Positions 6,601 to 12,711 of a stretch of 12,711 bases of DNA are shown here, piece after piece. The notes beneath the pieces are model-generated. The model saw only the letters and a program-made list of their open reading frames with translations. It did not search any database and was not told where the DNA came from. Each line of letters starts with the position of its first letter. The stretch's first letter is position 1. This stretch comes from an uncultured Bacteroides sp. (GTDB taxonomy: Bacteria; Bacteroidota; Bacteroidia; Bacteroidales; Bacteroidaceae), in the NCBI GenBank assembly GCA_902472795.1, contig CABROZ010000061.1, positions 1 through 12,711 of the forward strand, read 5' to 3'. The translations under genes were made by a program, and so were the position numbers.

Positions 6601-6732
6601 GGCCGGAGTTTCGAAGAAAAAAGGCTGGAGTTTCGGTAGAAAACGCCCCGAGTTTCCGTAGAAAACCCGCCGGGTTTTACGGGGAAATGCCCGGGGTTTC
6701 GGGAGCAAACGGCCGGGGTTTTATACAGGGGG
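6601..6732. repeat. Degenerate 22-bp tandem array, six units
   Basis: Six adjacent 22-bp units begin at 6601, 6623, 6645, 6667, 6689 and 6711. The shared core is a GC-rich block followed by GTTT and an A-rich tail: GGCCGGAGTTTCGAAG, GGCTGGAGTTTCGGTAG, GCCCCGAGTTTCCGTAG, CCGCCGGGTTTTACGGGG, GCCCGGGGTTTCGGGAG, GGCCGGGGTTTTATAC. A much weaker seventh unit may follow at 6733-6754. The period is not a multiple of 3 and there are no spacers. Units on the left and right halves have drifted in different directions (GAG versus GGG before TTT). Confidence 0.8.
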
Positions 6733-6745
6733 AAAAAGGGGTTCT

Positions 6746-6831
6746 GAGAGACACTTGCACGGCTCGTGCAGAACACAAGTACGGCTCGCGAGCCGTGCAA
6801 GTGTGGCTCACGAGCCGTACAAGTGTCTCTC
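6746..6831 (-). repeat. Large palindromic element with four copies of a 17-bp motif
   Basis: The motif CACTTGYACGGCTCGYG occurs four times. On the plus strand, one copy lies at 6752-6768 and a shortened copy ends at 6790; inverted copies cover 6787-6803 and 6809-6825. The outer arms, 6746-6768 and 6809-6831, are complementary over 23 bases except one position. That position is C-A on the plus strand but U-G on the minus strand, so the leftward RNA can pair along all 23. The centre holds the perfect 16-bp palindrome ACGGCTCGCGAGCCGT (6781-6796). The element starts five bases after the lpdA stop codon; on the minus strand a T5 tract follows about 9 bases after the outer stem, so it may terminate or stabilise the lpdA transcript. 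Confidence 0.75.
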
Positions 6832-6835
6832 AAAC

Positions 6836-8191
6836 TCACAGTGCCTCGCGGAAAATCTCGCCTACCGTGGGATGCGGGAAAACAATCTTTTTCCACTCTG
6901 CCACAGTCAGTTTCAGTTCTATCGCCATACCTGCCAGGGTGATGATTTCGCTGGCCGGGTTGCCCAGCACGTGTGCACCCAGAATGGTGTTATCGTCGGC
7001 AATCAACAGCTTGCATACTCCGTTGACACCTTCGTTTTCGGCCACAAAACGACCACTGTAAGCCATCGGCAACTTGACCACACGGCACGCGATGCCTTTC
7101 CGTTGCAGCGACTCTTCGGTCTCGCCCACGCCGGCTATCTCGGGATTCGTATATACCACACCGGGGATGGCACGGTAGCTCATTGCGTCTTCCCTTCCGG
7201 TAATGTGGTTGACCGCTACCTCGGCTTCGCGCACGGCAGTATGTGCCAGCAGCGAGAAACCAGTCAGGTCGCCACAGACATATACGCCCGCCAGGGATGT
7301 CTGCATGTGTTCGTCCACCACGATGCTGCCCCGTTCGGTCTTCTGCAGCTCCAGATTTTCCAGTCCGAAACCTTTCGTCACCGGACGACGGCCCACACTC
7401 ATCAGCAACCGCTCAGCCACAACCGAACCCTCGCCCTCAGCGTTCTCGTAATTCACCTGTACCTGTCCGCTGCCGTCTTCGGCCATTGCCAGCGAAACAA
7501 CCTTCGTACTGAGCATGAACTTCACGCCACGCTTGGCGTACTCGGCACGCAGGAGGGCCGAAAGCTCCTTATCCATACCGCCCAGAATCTCGTCCATCAT
7601 TTCGACAACCGTCACCTGCACGCCCAGACTGTTGAAGAACGAAGCAAACTCCATGCCGATGACTCCGCCGCCGATAACGGTCAGCGACCGGGGCAACTCC
7701 TTGTTGTCGAGCGCATCGCGGTGCGTCCAATAAGGCACGGCATCGACTCCCGCAATGGGCGGAATGAAGGTCTCCGAACCGGTGCAGAGCAGCAGGTTGT
7801 CGCACTCATAGACCTCTTCGCCACAACGCACGTGGTTCTTGTCCACCACTTCGGCCGCGCCGGTCACTATCCTGACGCCGTGGGCGGTCAGTTTTCCCTT
7901 CACACCCAGCACCAATTTGCGCACCACTTTCTGCTTGCGGGCAATGATTTTGGGCAGGTCGAACCCGACGTTCTCTGCCGAAACGGCATACTTCGCCGCA
8001 TGGCGTGCGCCGTCGTACGTCTTGGCCGAATACAGCAATGTCTTGGTAGGGATGCAGCCTTCGTTCAGACAGACGCCTCCGAGGCTGTTTTTCTCGAAAA
8101 GTACCACACTCATTCCTGCCTTTCCGGCAGCTTCGGCAGCCGTATATCCCGCAGGACCTCCGCCGATAATGGCAATTTGATATTTATCCAT
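6836..8191 (-). CDS. lpdA: Dihydrolipoyl dehydrogenase (E3)
   Basis: This 451-residue cytosolic FAD enzyme reoxidises dihydrolipoamide with NAD+ for 2-oxoacid dehydrogenase complexes or the glycine cleavage system. It opens with the FAD-binding IIGGGPAGYTAAEAA motif (residues 8-22). The redox-active disulfide C41/C46 follows in GGVCLNEGCIPTK, the spacing typical of lipoamide dehydrogenase. The NAD-binding GGGVIGMEFASFF motif lies near residue 175 and the second FAD contact TSLAGVYVCGDLTG near 305-320. The C-terminal dimer domain ends with the catalytic His-Glu pair, H440 and E445 (FPHPTVGEIF). No E1, E2 or H-protein gene is in the window, so its complex is unknown. No full-consensus promoter is visible upstream; TATCTTGC on the minus strand (8228-8221) is a near match. 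A large palindromic repeat begins five bases after the stop codon. Confidence 0.95.
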   Translation of the reverse strand: MDKYQIAIIGGGPAGYTAAEAAGKAGMSVVLFEKNSLGGVCLNEGCIPTKTLLYSAKTYDGARHAAKYAVSAENVGFDLPKIIARKQKVVRKLVLGVKGKLTAHGVRIVTGAAEVVDKNHVRCGEEVYECDNLLLCTGSETFIPPIAGVDAVPYWTHRDALDNKELPRSLTVIGGGVIGMEFASFFNSLGVQVTVVEMMDEILGGMDKELSALLRAEYAKRGVKFMLSTKVVSLAMAEDGSGQVQVNYENAEGEGSVVAERLLMSVGRRPVTKGFGLENLELQKTERGSIVVDEHMQTSLAGVYVCGDLTGFSLLAHTAVREAEVAVNHITGREDAMSYRAIPGVVYTNPEIAGVGETEESLQRKGIACRVVKLPMAYSGRFVAENEGVNGVCKLLIADDNTILGAHVLGNPASEIITLAGMAIELKLTVAEWKKIVFPHPTVGEIFREAL

Positions 8192-8462
8192 GGCATTTTA
8201 ACGTTTTAAGATATTTGCTCGCAAGATACAACAAGTATTTCAAATACGGGCAGCATAGCCACGGATTTATTTGTCGCACGCCTGCTTACCCGCAACCTGC
8301 ATGGACGAACAGTGCTCTGCCAGTTATCAAAACATACTTCATCCATCAGCCATAAACCCATGCAAATCATACAGAAATCACTTTAGCAGTCATCCCCTTT
8401 TACTCATTTTACAATCCATTTCCAAGGGAACAAGAAATGGACAAATAAAGGGAAAAAACAGA
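8192..8462. other. Intergenic region between the AraC-type gene and lpdA
   Basis: This 271-base gap separates two leftward genes and holds no credible coding sequence. TATCTTGC on the minus strand (8228-8221) is a degenerate -7 candidate for lpdA. CCATTTC and GAAATGG at about 8416-8440 can form a 7-bp hairpin after the AraC-type gene, but no T-run follows it on the minus strand, so I do not call a terminator. Confidence 0.45.
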
Positions 8463-9305
8463 CTATTTAAGGCATTTCTTTCGGTAAGCCAAAGGAAACA
8501 CCCCGGTCGCCTTGCTAAACAGGTGGGAAAAATAAGCATAATCATCTACCCCAAGATCGTTCGAAATCTCCTGAATGCTTCGAGACGAATAGACCAACAT
8601 GCGCTTGGCACACAATATCAGTTCGTTCTGGATGTACTTGCTGACATTCATTCCCGTCACCGACTTCAGCACTTCGTTCAGGTGAAGCAAAGAAAGATGA
8701 AGCTGCGAAGCGTAGCTGGACGGACTGCGATTGGACGATATCTGCTTATCGAGCAAGTTCCTGAACTTGACGGTTACCTCGATGTCGCGACGGGTAAAGC
8801 CGGAACTGTCCAATCCGCCTTTTATGATTTCGGCCACGATACTTATGATGACAGACACCATCGCCCGAACGACAAGCTTCGACACAGCCCCACTGCACTG
8901 TTCCATGCGGGGAGAAAGCAGCCCGACAATCTGCTCCAATTCAGCCCGCTGCTGTTCGCCAACCGAAAAAGGAGCCATGTTCAAGGCATATTCTCCGAAC
9001 ACCATCCGGCAGGTACTATCGACAAAAGCACTGTCTATCCGTATCATCATTCCCTCTACCTCCCCGGTCTCCACAAACCGATACGCCTGCCTGAAACCTA
9101 TAAGCAACATCTCATTCTCCGAACAACAATATTCCTTGAAATCAATGTTCATGCGACAACTCCCTTTTTTAATCAGCAACATCGTATAACAACTGTCCTG
9201 AAAGGAATACTCGATCGGTTCTTTTACCAATCCGGCATCAATGGTACGGATGCTGACTCCGCACTCACCCGACTGATTTGCTTTATGTAAAGGAAGATTA
9301 GCCAT
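8463..9305 (-). CDS. AraC-family transcriptional regulator
   Basis: This 280-residue protein ends with an AraC-type double helix-turn-helix domain at about residues 196-276. The first helix-turn-helix covers SYASQLHLSLLHLNEVLKSVTG and the second lies in SIQEISNDLGVDDYAYFSHLFSKATG, followed by the usual family ending VFPLAYRK. The N-terminal 100 residues are strand-rich (YTMLLIKKGSCRMNIDF, EMLLIGFRQAYRFVE) and likely a cupin-like sensing or dimerisation domain; the ligand cannot be deduced. Eight cysteines are scattered through it (C15, C39, C50, C60, C61, C99, C137, C232), with a C60-C61 pair, which is worth noting but not evidence for redox sensing. Its ATG lies inside the last codons of the upstream PH-like protein gene (overlap 9298-9305), so the two are probably translationally coupled and share the promoter near 9744. 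Confidence 0.9.
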   Translation of the reverse strand: MANLPLHKANQSGECGVSIRTIDAGLVKEPIEYSFQDSCYTMLLIKKGSCRMNIDFKEYCCSENEMLLIGFRQAYRFVETGEVEGMMIRIDSAFVDSTCRMVFGEYALNMAPFSVGEQQRAELEQIVGLLSPRMEQCSGAVSKLVVRAMVSVIISIVAEIIKGGLDSSGFTRRDIEVTVKFRNLLDKQISSNRSPSSYASQLHLSLLHLNEVLKSVTGMNVSKYIQNELILCAKRMLVYSSRSIQEISNDLGVDDYAYFSHLFSKATGVFPLAYRKKCLK

Positions 9306-9723
9306 TGTTTTCTGTATTATTAAGTTCTGTCATTGTTTTCCGCTTCTCCAGCACCCGTATGAATTCTTCTTCATCCGTCGGTTGCAAAGCATCGTGTTTA
9401 CCATCCTTATAGACTATCAGCACATAGCGCACCAGCGCATGCCCGGCCACCGGTACAGACGACCTGCGCTCGACCGACACCACCTCGAACAACGAACGCT
9501 CGCGAAGACGCGAAAAACGCCCTTCATAAATCAGCAGACGGCCGTCGGTGGTCAGCGTATACGTAGTGTGAATAATCTTTTCGATGAAATGAAGCAACAG
9601 AATGCCCCACAGGACAGCTATCAAAATGTACTTCACCCACAGGCAATAGACCAGCATGAAGGTAAACAAAAGTAACGCCAAGTAACGGCCCGTAGCAATG
9701 CGGGCATGGAACACTCTATCCAT
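9298..9723 (-). CDS. Two-helix membrane protein with PH-like domain
   Basis: From the ATG at 9723 the product is 141 residues. Two hydrophobic segments lie near residues 13-31 and 32-48 (YLALLLFTFMLVYCLWV, YILIAVLWGILLLHFI), forming a membrane hairpin. A soluble part follows (TYTLTTDGRLLIYEGRFSRL to FIRVLEK) whose strand pattern and final helix resemble bacterial PH domains of the YdbS/YdbT type; this is inferred from pattern, not a strong motif. The frame is open upstream to 9786, but the extra 21 residues cross the proposed promoter and part of the nadB promoter region, so the internal ATG is preferred. The stop codon overlaps the start of the AraC-type regulator by 8 bases, indicating an operon. 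What the pair senses or controls is not evident. Confidence 0.75.
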   Translation of the reverse strand: MDRVFHARIATGRYLALLLFTFMLVYCLWVKYILIAVLWGILLLHFIEKIIHTTYTLTTDGRLLIYEGRFSRLRERSLFEVVSVERRSSVPVAGHALVRYVLIVYKDGKHDALQPTDEEEFIRVLEKRKTMTELNNTENNG

Positions 9724-9743
9724 AGTTTCTTTGTTTTTTGCGG

Positions 9744-9751
9744 TAAAGGTA
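9744..9751 (-). promoter_or_regulatory. Putative -7 element of the PH-like / AraC operon
   Basis: The minus strand reads TACCTTTA, one base from TAnnTTTG, 21 bases before the ATG at 9723. It lies 43 bases from the oppositely oriented nadB element, so the two divergent promoters share a 100-base region. Confidence 0.35.
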
Positions 9752-9794
9752 TGTATTTTCAGCAGGAAAGCGCACAAGCAATGCACTTATTTTG

Positions 9795-9802
9795 TAGTTT
9801 TG
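9795..9802 (+). promoter_or_regulatory. Putative -7 promoter element of nadB
   Basis: TAGTTTTG followed by C is an exact TAnnTTTG match, 21 bases before the ATG at 9824, implying a leader of about 16 nt. No -33 TTTG is visible. There is no Shine-Dalgarno sequence before the start codon; the leader is AT-rich. Confidence 0.55.
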
Positions 9803-9823
9803 CAATTGCTAATAATATACATT

Positions 9824-11413
9824 ATGGTAAGAAAGTTCGATTTCCTCGTCATCGGCTCAGGTATAGCCGGTATGAGTTTTGCCCTGAAAGTGGCGGAAAA
9901 GGGGACGGTAGCCCTCATCTGTAAGGCCGGAATGGAAGAGGCCAACACCTATTTTGCACAAGGAGGCATCGCCTCGGTAACCAACCTGGCCGTGGATAAC
10001 TTCGAAAAGCACATCGAAGACACCATGATTGCCGGCGACTGGATCAGCGACCGCGCGGCGGTAGAAAAAGTAGTACGTAATGCACCTGCCCAAATCAAGG
10101 AACTCATCAACTGGGGCGTCAACTTCGACAAGAAAGAAGACGGAAACTTCGACCTGCACAAAGAGGGCGGACACTCGGAGTTCCGCATCCTGCACCACAA
10201 GGACAATACGGGAGCCGAAATACAGACTTCACTCATCGAAGCCGTGAAGCAGCATCCCAACATCACCATATTCACCAACTTCTATGCAGTAGAAATCATC
10301 ACGCAACATCACTTGGGCATCATCGTGACACGCTACACACCGGGCATCAAATGCTACGGTGCCTACGTACTGAACGAAGCTACGGGCGAAGTAGATACCT
10401 TCCTCTCTAAAGTGACCGTGATGGCTACAGGAGGTTGCGAAGCCGTCTATCGTCATACCACCAATCCGCTGGTTGCCACGGGCGACGGCATTGCCATGGT
10501 CTATCGTGCCAAGGGAGCGGTGAAGGACATGGAATTCATCCAGTTCCACCCCACGGCACTCTATCATCCGGGCGACCGTCCTTCCTTCCTCATCACCGAA
10601 GCCATGCGCGGTTACGGCGGCGTACTCCGCACCATGGACGGCAAGGAGTTCATGCAGAAGTACGACCCTCGCCTCTCACTGGCTCCGCGCGACATCGTGG
10701 CACGCGCCATCGACAACGAGATGAAACAACGCGGTGAGGACCACGTTTACTTGGACGTTACGCACAAAGATCCCGAAGAAACTAAACGTCACTTCCCCAA
10801 CATCTATAAGAAGTGCCTCAGCATTGGCATCGACATAACCAAGGACTACATCCCCGTAGCACCTGCCGCCCACTACCTTTGCGGCGGTATCAAGGTTGAC
10901 CTGGACGGACAGAGCAGCATCCGCCGCCTGTACGCCATCGGCGAATGTTCGTGTACAGGCCTGCACGGCGGTAACCGTCTGGCATCGAACTCGCTCATCG
11001 AAGCAGTGGTCTATGCCGACGCAGCTGCCAAACATGCGTTGAGTGTGCTCGAACGTTACGACTTCAACGACGACATCCCCGAATGGAACGACGAAGGTAC
11101 CATCAGTAACGAAGAACGCGTACTCATCACACAGAGCATGAAGGAAGTCAATCAGATTATGGAGTCGTACGTGGGTATCGTACGCAGCAACGTCCGCCTG
11201 ACCCGTGCCTGGAACCGTTTAGACATCCTCTACGAGGAGACAGAACGACTCTTCAAGAGCTGCAAGGCCACTCGCGAGCTGTGCGAGCTGCGCAACATGA
11301 TCAATGTAGGTTACCTCATCACCAAGCAGGCCATGGAGCGCAAGGAAAGCCGCGGATTGCACTACACCATCGACTATCCGCACCATGCCGACGAGGCTGA
11401 AGGAAAGAAATAA
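9824..11413 (+). CDS. nadB: L-aspartate oxidase
   Basis: This 529-residue FAD enzyme oxidises L-aspartate to iminoaspartate, which quinolinate synthase NadA uses in de novo NAD synthesis. Anaerobes typically use fumarate as electron acceptor; with oxygen the enzyme releases H2O2. Residues 10-16 (IGSGIAG) form the FAD dinucleotide motif, followed by TYFAQGGIASV (42-52). Active-site residues match E. coli NadB in order and near-identical position: E114 in HKEGGHS, H242 in FHPTALYH, R289 in LAPRD, and H350 in PAAHYLCGG. GECSCTGLHGGNRLASNSLIEA (373-394) is the second FAD segment. The C-terminal helical domain is complete. The start at 9824 is chosen because the family begins just before the FAD motif and a promoter element lies 21 bases upstream; the frame is open further left, but that extension is not family-like. 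nadA and nadC are not in the window. Confidence 0.96.
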   Translation: MVRKFDFLVIGSGIAGMSFALKVAEKGTVALICKAGMEEANTYFAQGGIASVTNLAVDNFEKHIEDTMIAGDWISDRAAVEKVVRNAPAQIKELINWGVNFDKKEDGNFDLHKEGGHSEFRILHHKDNTGAEIQTSLIEAVKQHPNITIFTNFYAVEIITQHHLGIIVTRYTPGIKCYGAYVLNEATGEVDTFLSKVTVMATGGCEAVYRHTTNPLVATGDGIAMVYRAKGAVKDMEFIQFHPTALYHPGDRPSFLITEAMRGYGGVLRTMDGKEFMQKYDPRLSLAPRDIVARAIDNEMKQRGEDHVYLDVTHKDPEETKRHFPNIYKKCLSIGIDITKDYIPVAPAAHYLCGGIKVDLDGQSSIRRLYAIGECSCTGLHGGNRLASNSLIEAVVYADAAAKHALSVLERYDFNDDIPEWNDEGTISNEERVLITQSMKEVNQIMESYVGIVRSNVRLTRAWNRLDILYEETERLFKSCKATRELCELRNMINVGYLITKQAMERKESRGLHYTIDYPHHADEAEGKK

Positions 11414-11431
11414 TATCCCTCTCCTCCCTCT

Positions 11432-11490
11432 AAAAACAGCAACCCCATTGGCTGCGGCCGTTCCGGCTCCGCCAATGGGGTTGATTGTTT
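11432..11490. terminator. Bidirectional terminator between nadB and the rubrerythrin gene
   Basis: CAACCCCATTGGC (11440-11452) pairs perfectly with GCCAATGGGGTTG (11471-11483), a 13-bp stem with an 18-nt GC-rich loop. Leftward it is followed by T5 (plus-strand AAAAA at 11432-11436), rightward by ATTGTTT. It lies between convergent genes and can stop both transcripts, more convincingly that of the rubrerythrin gene. Confidence 0.85.
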
Positions 11491-11505
11491 ATGGTAATCC
11501 GTATC

Positions 11506-12084
11506 TTACCAGTTTTCTTTCTTCACTTCGAAGTAAGCTTGCGGATGGAGGCAAGCAGGGCACAGCTCGGGAGCTTCCTTACCTGTATAGATGAATCCGC
11601 AGTTGCGGCACTGCCATACCACTTCACCTTCCTTGGCAAATACGGTAGCATTCTCGATGTTCTTCACGAAAGCCAGATAACGCTCTTCGTGTCCCTTCTC
11701 GGCTACAGCGATGTTGCGGTACATCAGGGCGATTTCGGGGAAACCTTCTTCATCGGCGATGTCGGCAAACTTGGGATAGTCGAGCGACCACTCTTCGTTC
11801 TCGCCGGCAGCGGCAGCCTGCAAGTTCTGGAGGGTTGTACCGATCACACCTGCGGGATAGCTGGCTGTAATCTCTACCATGCCGCCTTCGAGCCACTTGA
11901 ACATACGCTTTGCGTGTTCTTTCTCCTGCTCGGCAGTCTCCAGGAAGATGGCAGCAATCTGTTCGTAACCTTCCTTCTTGGCCACGCTGGCAAAGTAAGT
12001 GTAACGCATACGTGCCTGCGATTCGCCGGCGAATGAAGTCATCAGATTCTTCTCTGTGCGGGTTCCTTTGATACTCTTAGTCAT
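11506..12084 (-). CDS. rbr: Rubrerythrin
   Basis: This 192-residue cytosolic non-haem iron protein reduces hydrogen peroxide in anaerobes. The N-terminal four-helix ferritin-like domain (1-145) carries the diiron ligands in order: E21 (FAGESQARMRY), E54 and H57 (EQEKEH), E95 and E98, E129 and H132 (EKGHEERY). The C-terminal rubredoxin domain binds one iron through C159-xx-C162 (WQCRNCGFIY) and C175-xx-C178 (LCPACLHPQAYFE). All ligands are present and the length is normal for classical rubrerythrin. The start MTKSIKGTRTEKNLM is typical of the family. A TAnnTTTG element lies 48 bases upstream. The gene is convergent with nadB and divergent from a small lipoprotein gene, so it is probably monocistronic. 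Its electron donor is not encoded here. Confidence 0.97.
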   Translation of the reverse strand: MTKSIKGTRTEKNLMTSFAGESQARMRYTYFASVAKKEGYEQIAAIFLETAEQEKEHAKRMFKWLEGGMVEITASYPAGVIGTTLQNLQAAAAGENEEWSLDYPKFADIADEEGFPEIALMYRNIAVAEKGHEERYLAFVKNIENATVFAKEGEVVWQCRNCGFIYTGKEAPELCPACLHPQAYFEVKKENW

Positions 12085-12131
12085 AATCGTTTCTTTTTAA
12101 TAGGTTAATATACAGGTTATTTCTTATGTTG

Positions 12132-12139
12132 CAAATATA
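12132..12139 (-). promoter_or_regulatory. Putative -7 promoter element of the rubrerythrin gene
   Basis: The minus strand reads TATATTTG followed by C, an exact TAnnTTTG match, 48 bases before the ATG at 12084. The implied leader is about 42 nt and AT-rich. No TTTG lies at the usual -33 spacing. Confidence 0.55.
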
Positions 12140-12309
12140 TAAAAACAGATTGTAACGTTCCTCATCAAACTCCATCGGATTTATCTATCGGCTGATAAAC
12201 GGAATCTATCGTCTGCGTACTGTAGCAATTGAGCGGCAAGGCAAAGGCCATCCCCTGCACGTTAACAATAATTGTCCGCCAAGATGCCTGAAGTAGAAAC
12301 AAATCTGCG

Positions 12310-12317
12310 TATCTTTG
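12310..12317 (+). promoter_or_regulatory. Putative -7 promoter element of the lipoprotein gene
   Basis: TATCTTTG is an exact TAnnTTTG match 23 bases before the ATG at 12340, implying a leader of about 17 nt. The rest of the 255-base divergent gap (12085-12339) shows only the oppositely oriented rubrerythrin promoter. Confidence 0.55.
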
Positions 12318-12339
12318 GGTTCGAACAACAACTGTAAAA

Positions 12340-12657
12340 ATGAAAAAAATTCTCCGAACCTCTGCCTTCCTGCTGCTGGCAGGCATGGCCGTCACCTCTT
12401 GCGTCATGCAACGTTCCGTTTCAGAATCCAGATCGGCCAACAATCCCGACTACCGTGTCAGCTATCTTTTCGAACACGACGGATGCCGGGTATATCGATT
12501 CTACGACTCGTGGTCGGGCAGTTACGTGTACTTCACCACTCAGGGCGACGTGACCGCCATCCCCAACGATTCCACCCGCCGGCAAACCGTAACCTACCGC
12601 CAGCGAAATGACAGCACGTTCGTGAAAAAAGGGTGTGTCAAAACTAAAAGTAACTAA
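12340..12657 (+). CDS. Small lipoprotein of unknown function
   Basis: The 105-residue product begins MKKILRTSAFLLLAGMAVTSC, a lipoprotein signal peptide whose lipidated cysteine is C21. The next residues (VMQR) lack an acidic retention or export signal that I can interpret. The mature domain is short and strand-rich, with YRVSYLFEHDGCRVYRFYD followed by SGSYVYFTTQGDVTAI. From memory this resembles small Bacteroides lipoproteins grouped as DUF4884, a tentative match. The last eight residues (GCVKTKSN) and the bases beyond them look less protein-like than the rest, and the tail may have been rewritten by adjacent repetitive DNA. The gene has its own promoter element. No partner gene is visible before the window ends. 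Confidence 0.7.
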   Translation: MKKILRTSAFLLLAGMAVTSCVMQRSVSESRSANNPDYRVSYLFEHDGCRVYRFYDSWSGSYVYFTTQGDVTAIPNDSTRRQTVTYRQRNDSTFVKKGCVKTKSN

Positions 12658-12711
12658 CATCTTGTTATTTTTAGGCACGGATTACACGGAAAAACACCGA
12701 GAAAGAAGAAT

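Noticed and set aside
6755..8209. A 484-codon plus-strand open frame opposite lpdA
   Set aside because: It is antisense to a complete dihydrolipoyl dehydrogenase and begins inside the palindromic repeat.
8416..8440. Terminator after the AraC-type gene
   Set aside because: A 7-bp hairpin is present, but there is no T-run after it on the minus strand.
9698..9823. N-terminal extension of NadB by 42 residues
   Set aside because: The extension covers both divergent promoter candidates, and the family begins immediately before the FAD-binding motif at the chosen ATG.
12165..12443. Minus-strand 92-codon frame opposite the lipoprotein start
   Set aside because: It is antisense to a lipoprotein signal sequence and has no recognisable features.

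Overview
The window looks like chromosomal DNA from a member of the Bacteroidales, probably a Bacteroidaceae species with fairly GC-rich genes. The evidence is the gene content (an AarC-like CoA-transferase, rubrerythrin, NadB, and a small lipoprotein with a TSC lipobox), repeated matches to the Bacteroidetes promoter motif TAnnTTTG a short distance before start codons, and the scarcity of Shine-Dalgarno sites. The species cannot be named from the sequence alone. No tRNA, rRNA, CRISPR array, transposase or phage gene is visible.

Layout, left to right: (1) the N-terminal part of a secreted protein on the minus strand, cut by the window edge; (2) a 480-base gap holding a four-unit 22-bp tandem array; (3) miaB (tRNA methylthiotransferase, minus); (4) a 418-base divergent gap that appears to encode a compact transcript of about 80 nt with its own promoter and intrinsic terminator, followed by a second promoter; (5) a small membrane-anchored Bacteroidetes protein and an acetyl-CoA hydrolase/CoA-transferase (both plus), closed by a strong terminator; (6) dacB (PBP4-type D-Ala-D-Ala carboxypeptidase) and lpdA (dihydrolipoyl dehydrogenase), both minus, separated by a 311-base gap filled with a second 22-bp tandem array and a large palindromic repeat; (7) an AraC-type regulator overlapping the end of a PH-like membrane protein gene (minus operon); (8) divergent nadB (plus), convergent with a rubrerythrin gene (minus) across a shared bidirectional terminator; (9) a small lipoprotein gene (plus) and the start of an unidentified intergenic sequence.

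Most genes are housekeeping: tRNA modification, acetate/succinate CoA metabolism, peptidoglycan trimming, lipoamide oxidation, NAD synthesis and peroxide defence. They read as single genes or pairs rather than one pathway. The unusual content is intergenic: the candidate small RNA at about 2695-2773, two unrelated tandem arrays that share an exact 22-bp period, and a four-copy palindromic element directly after the lpdA stop codon. No multi-gene novel system such as a defence island or secondary-metabolite cluster is visible.
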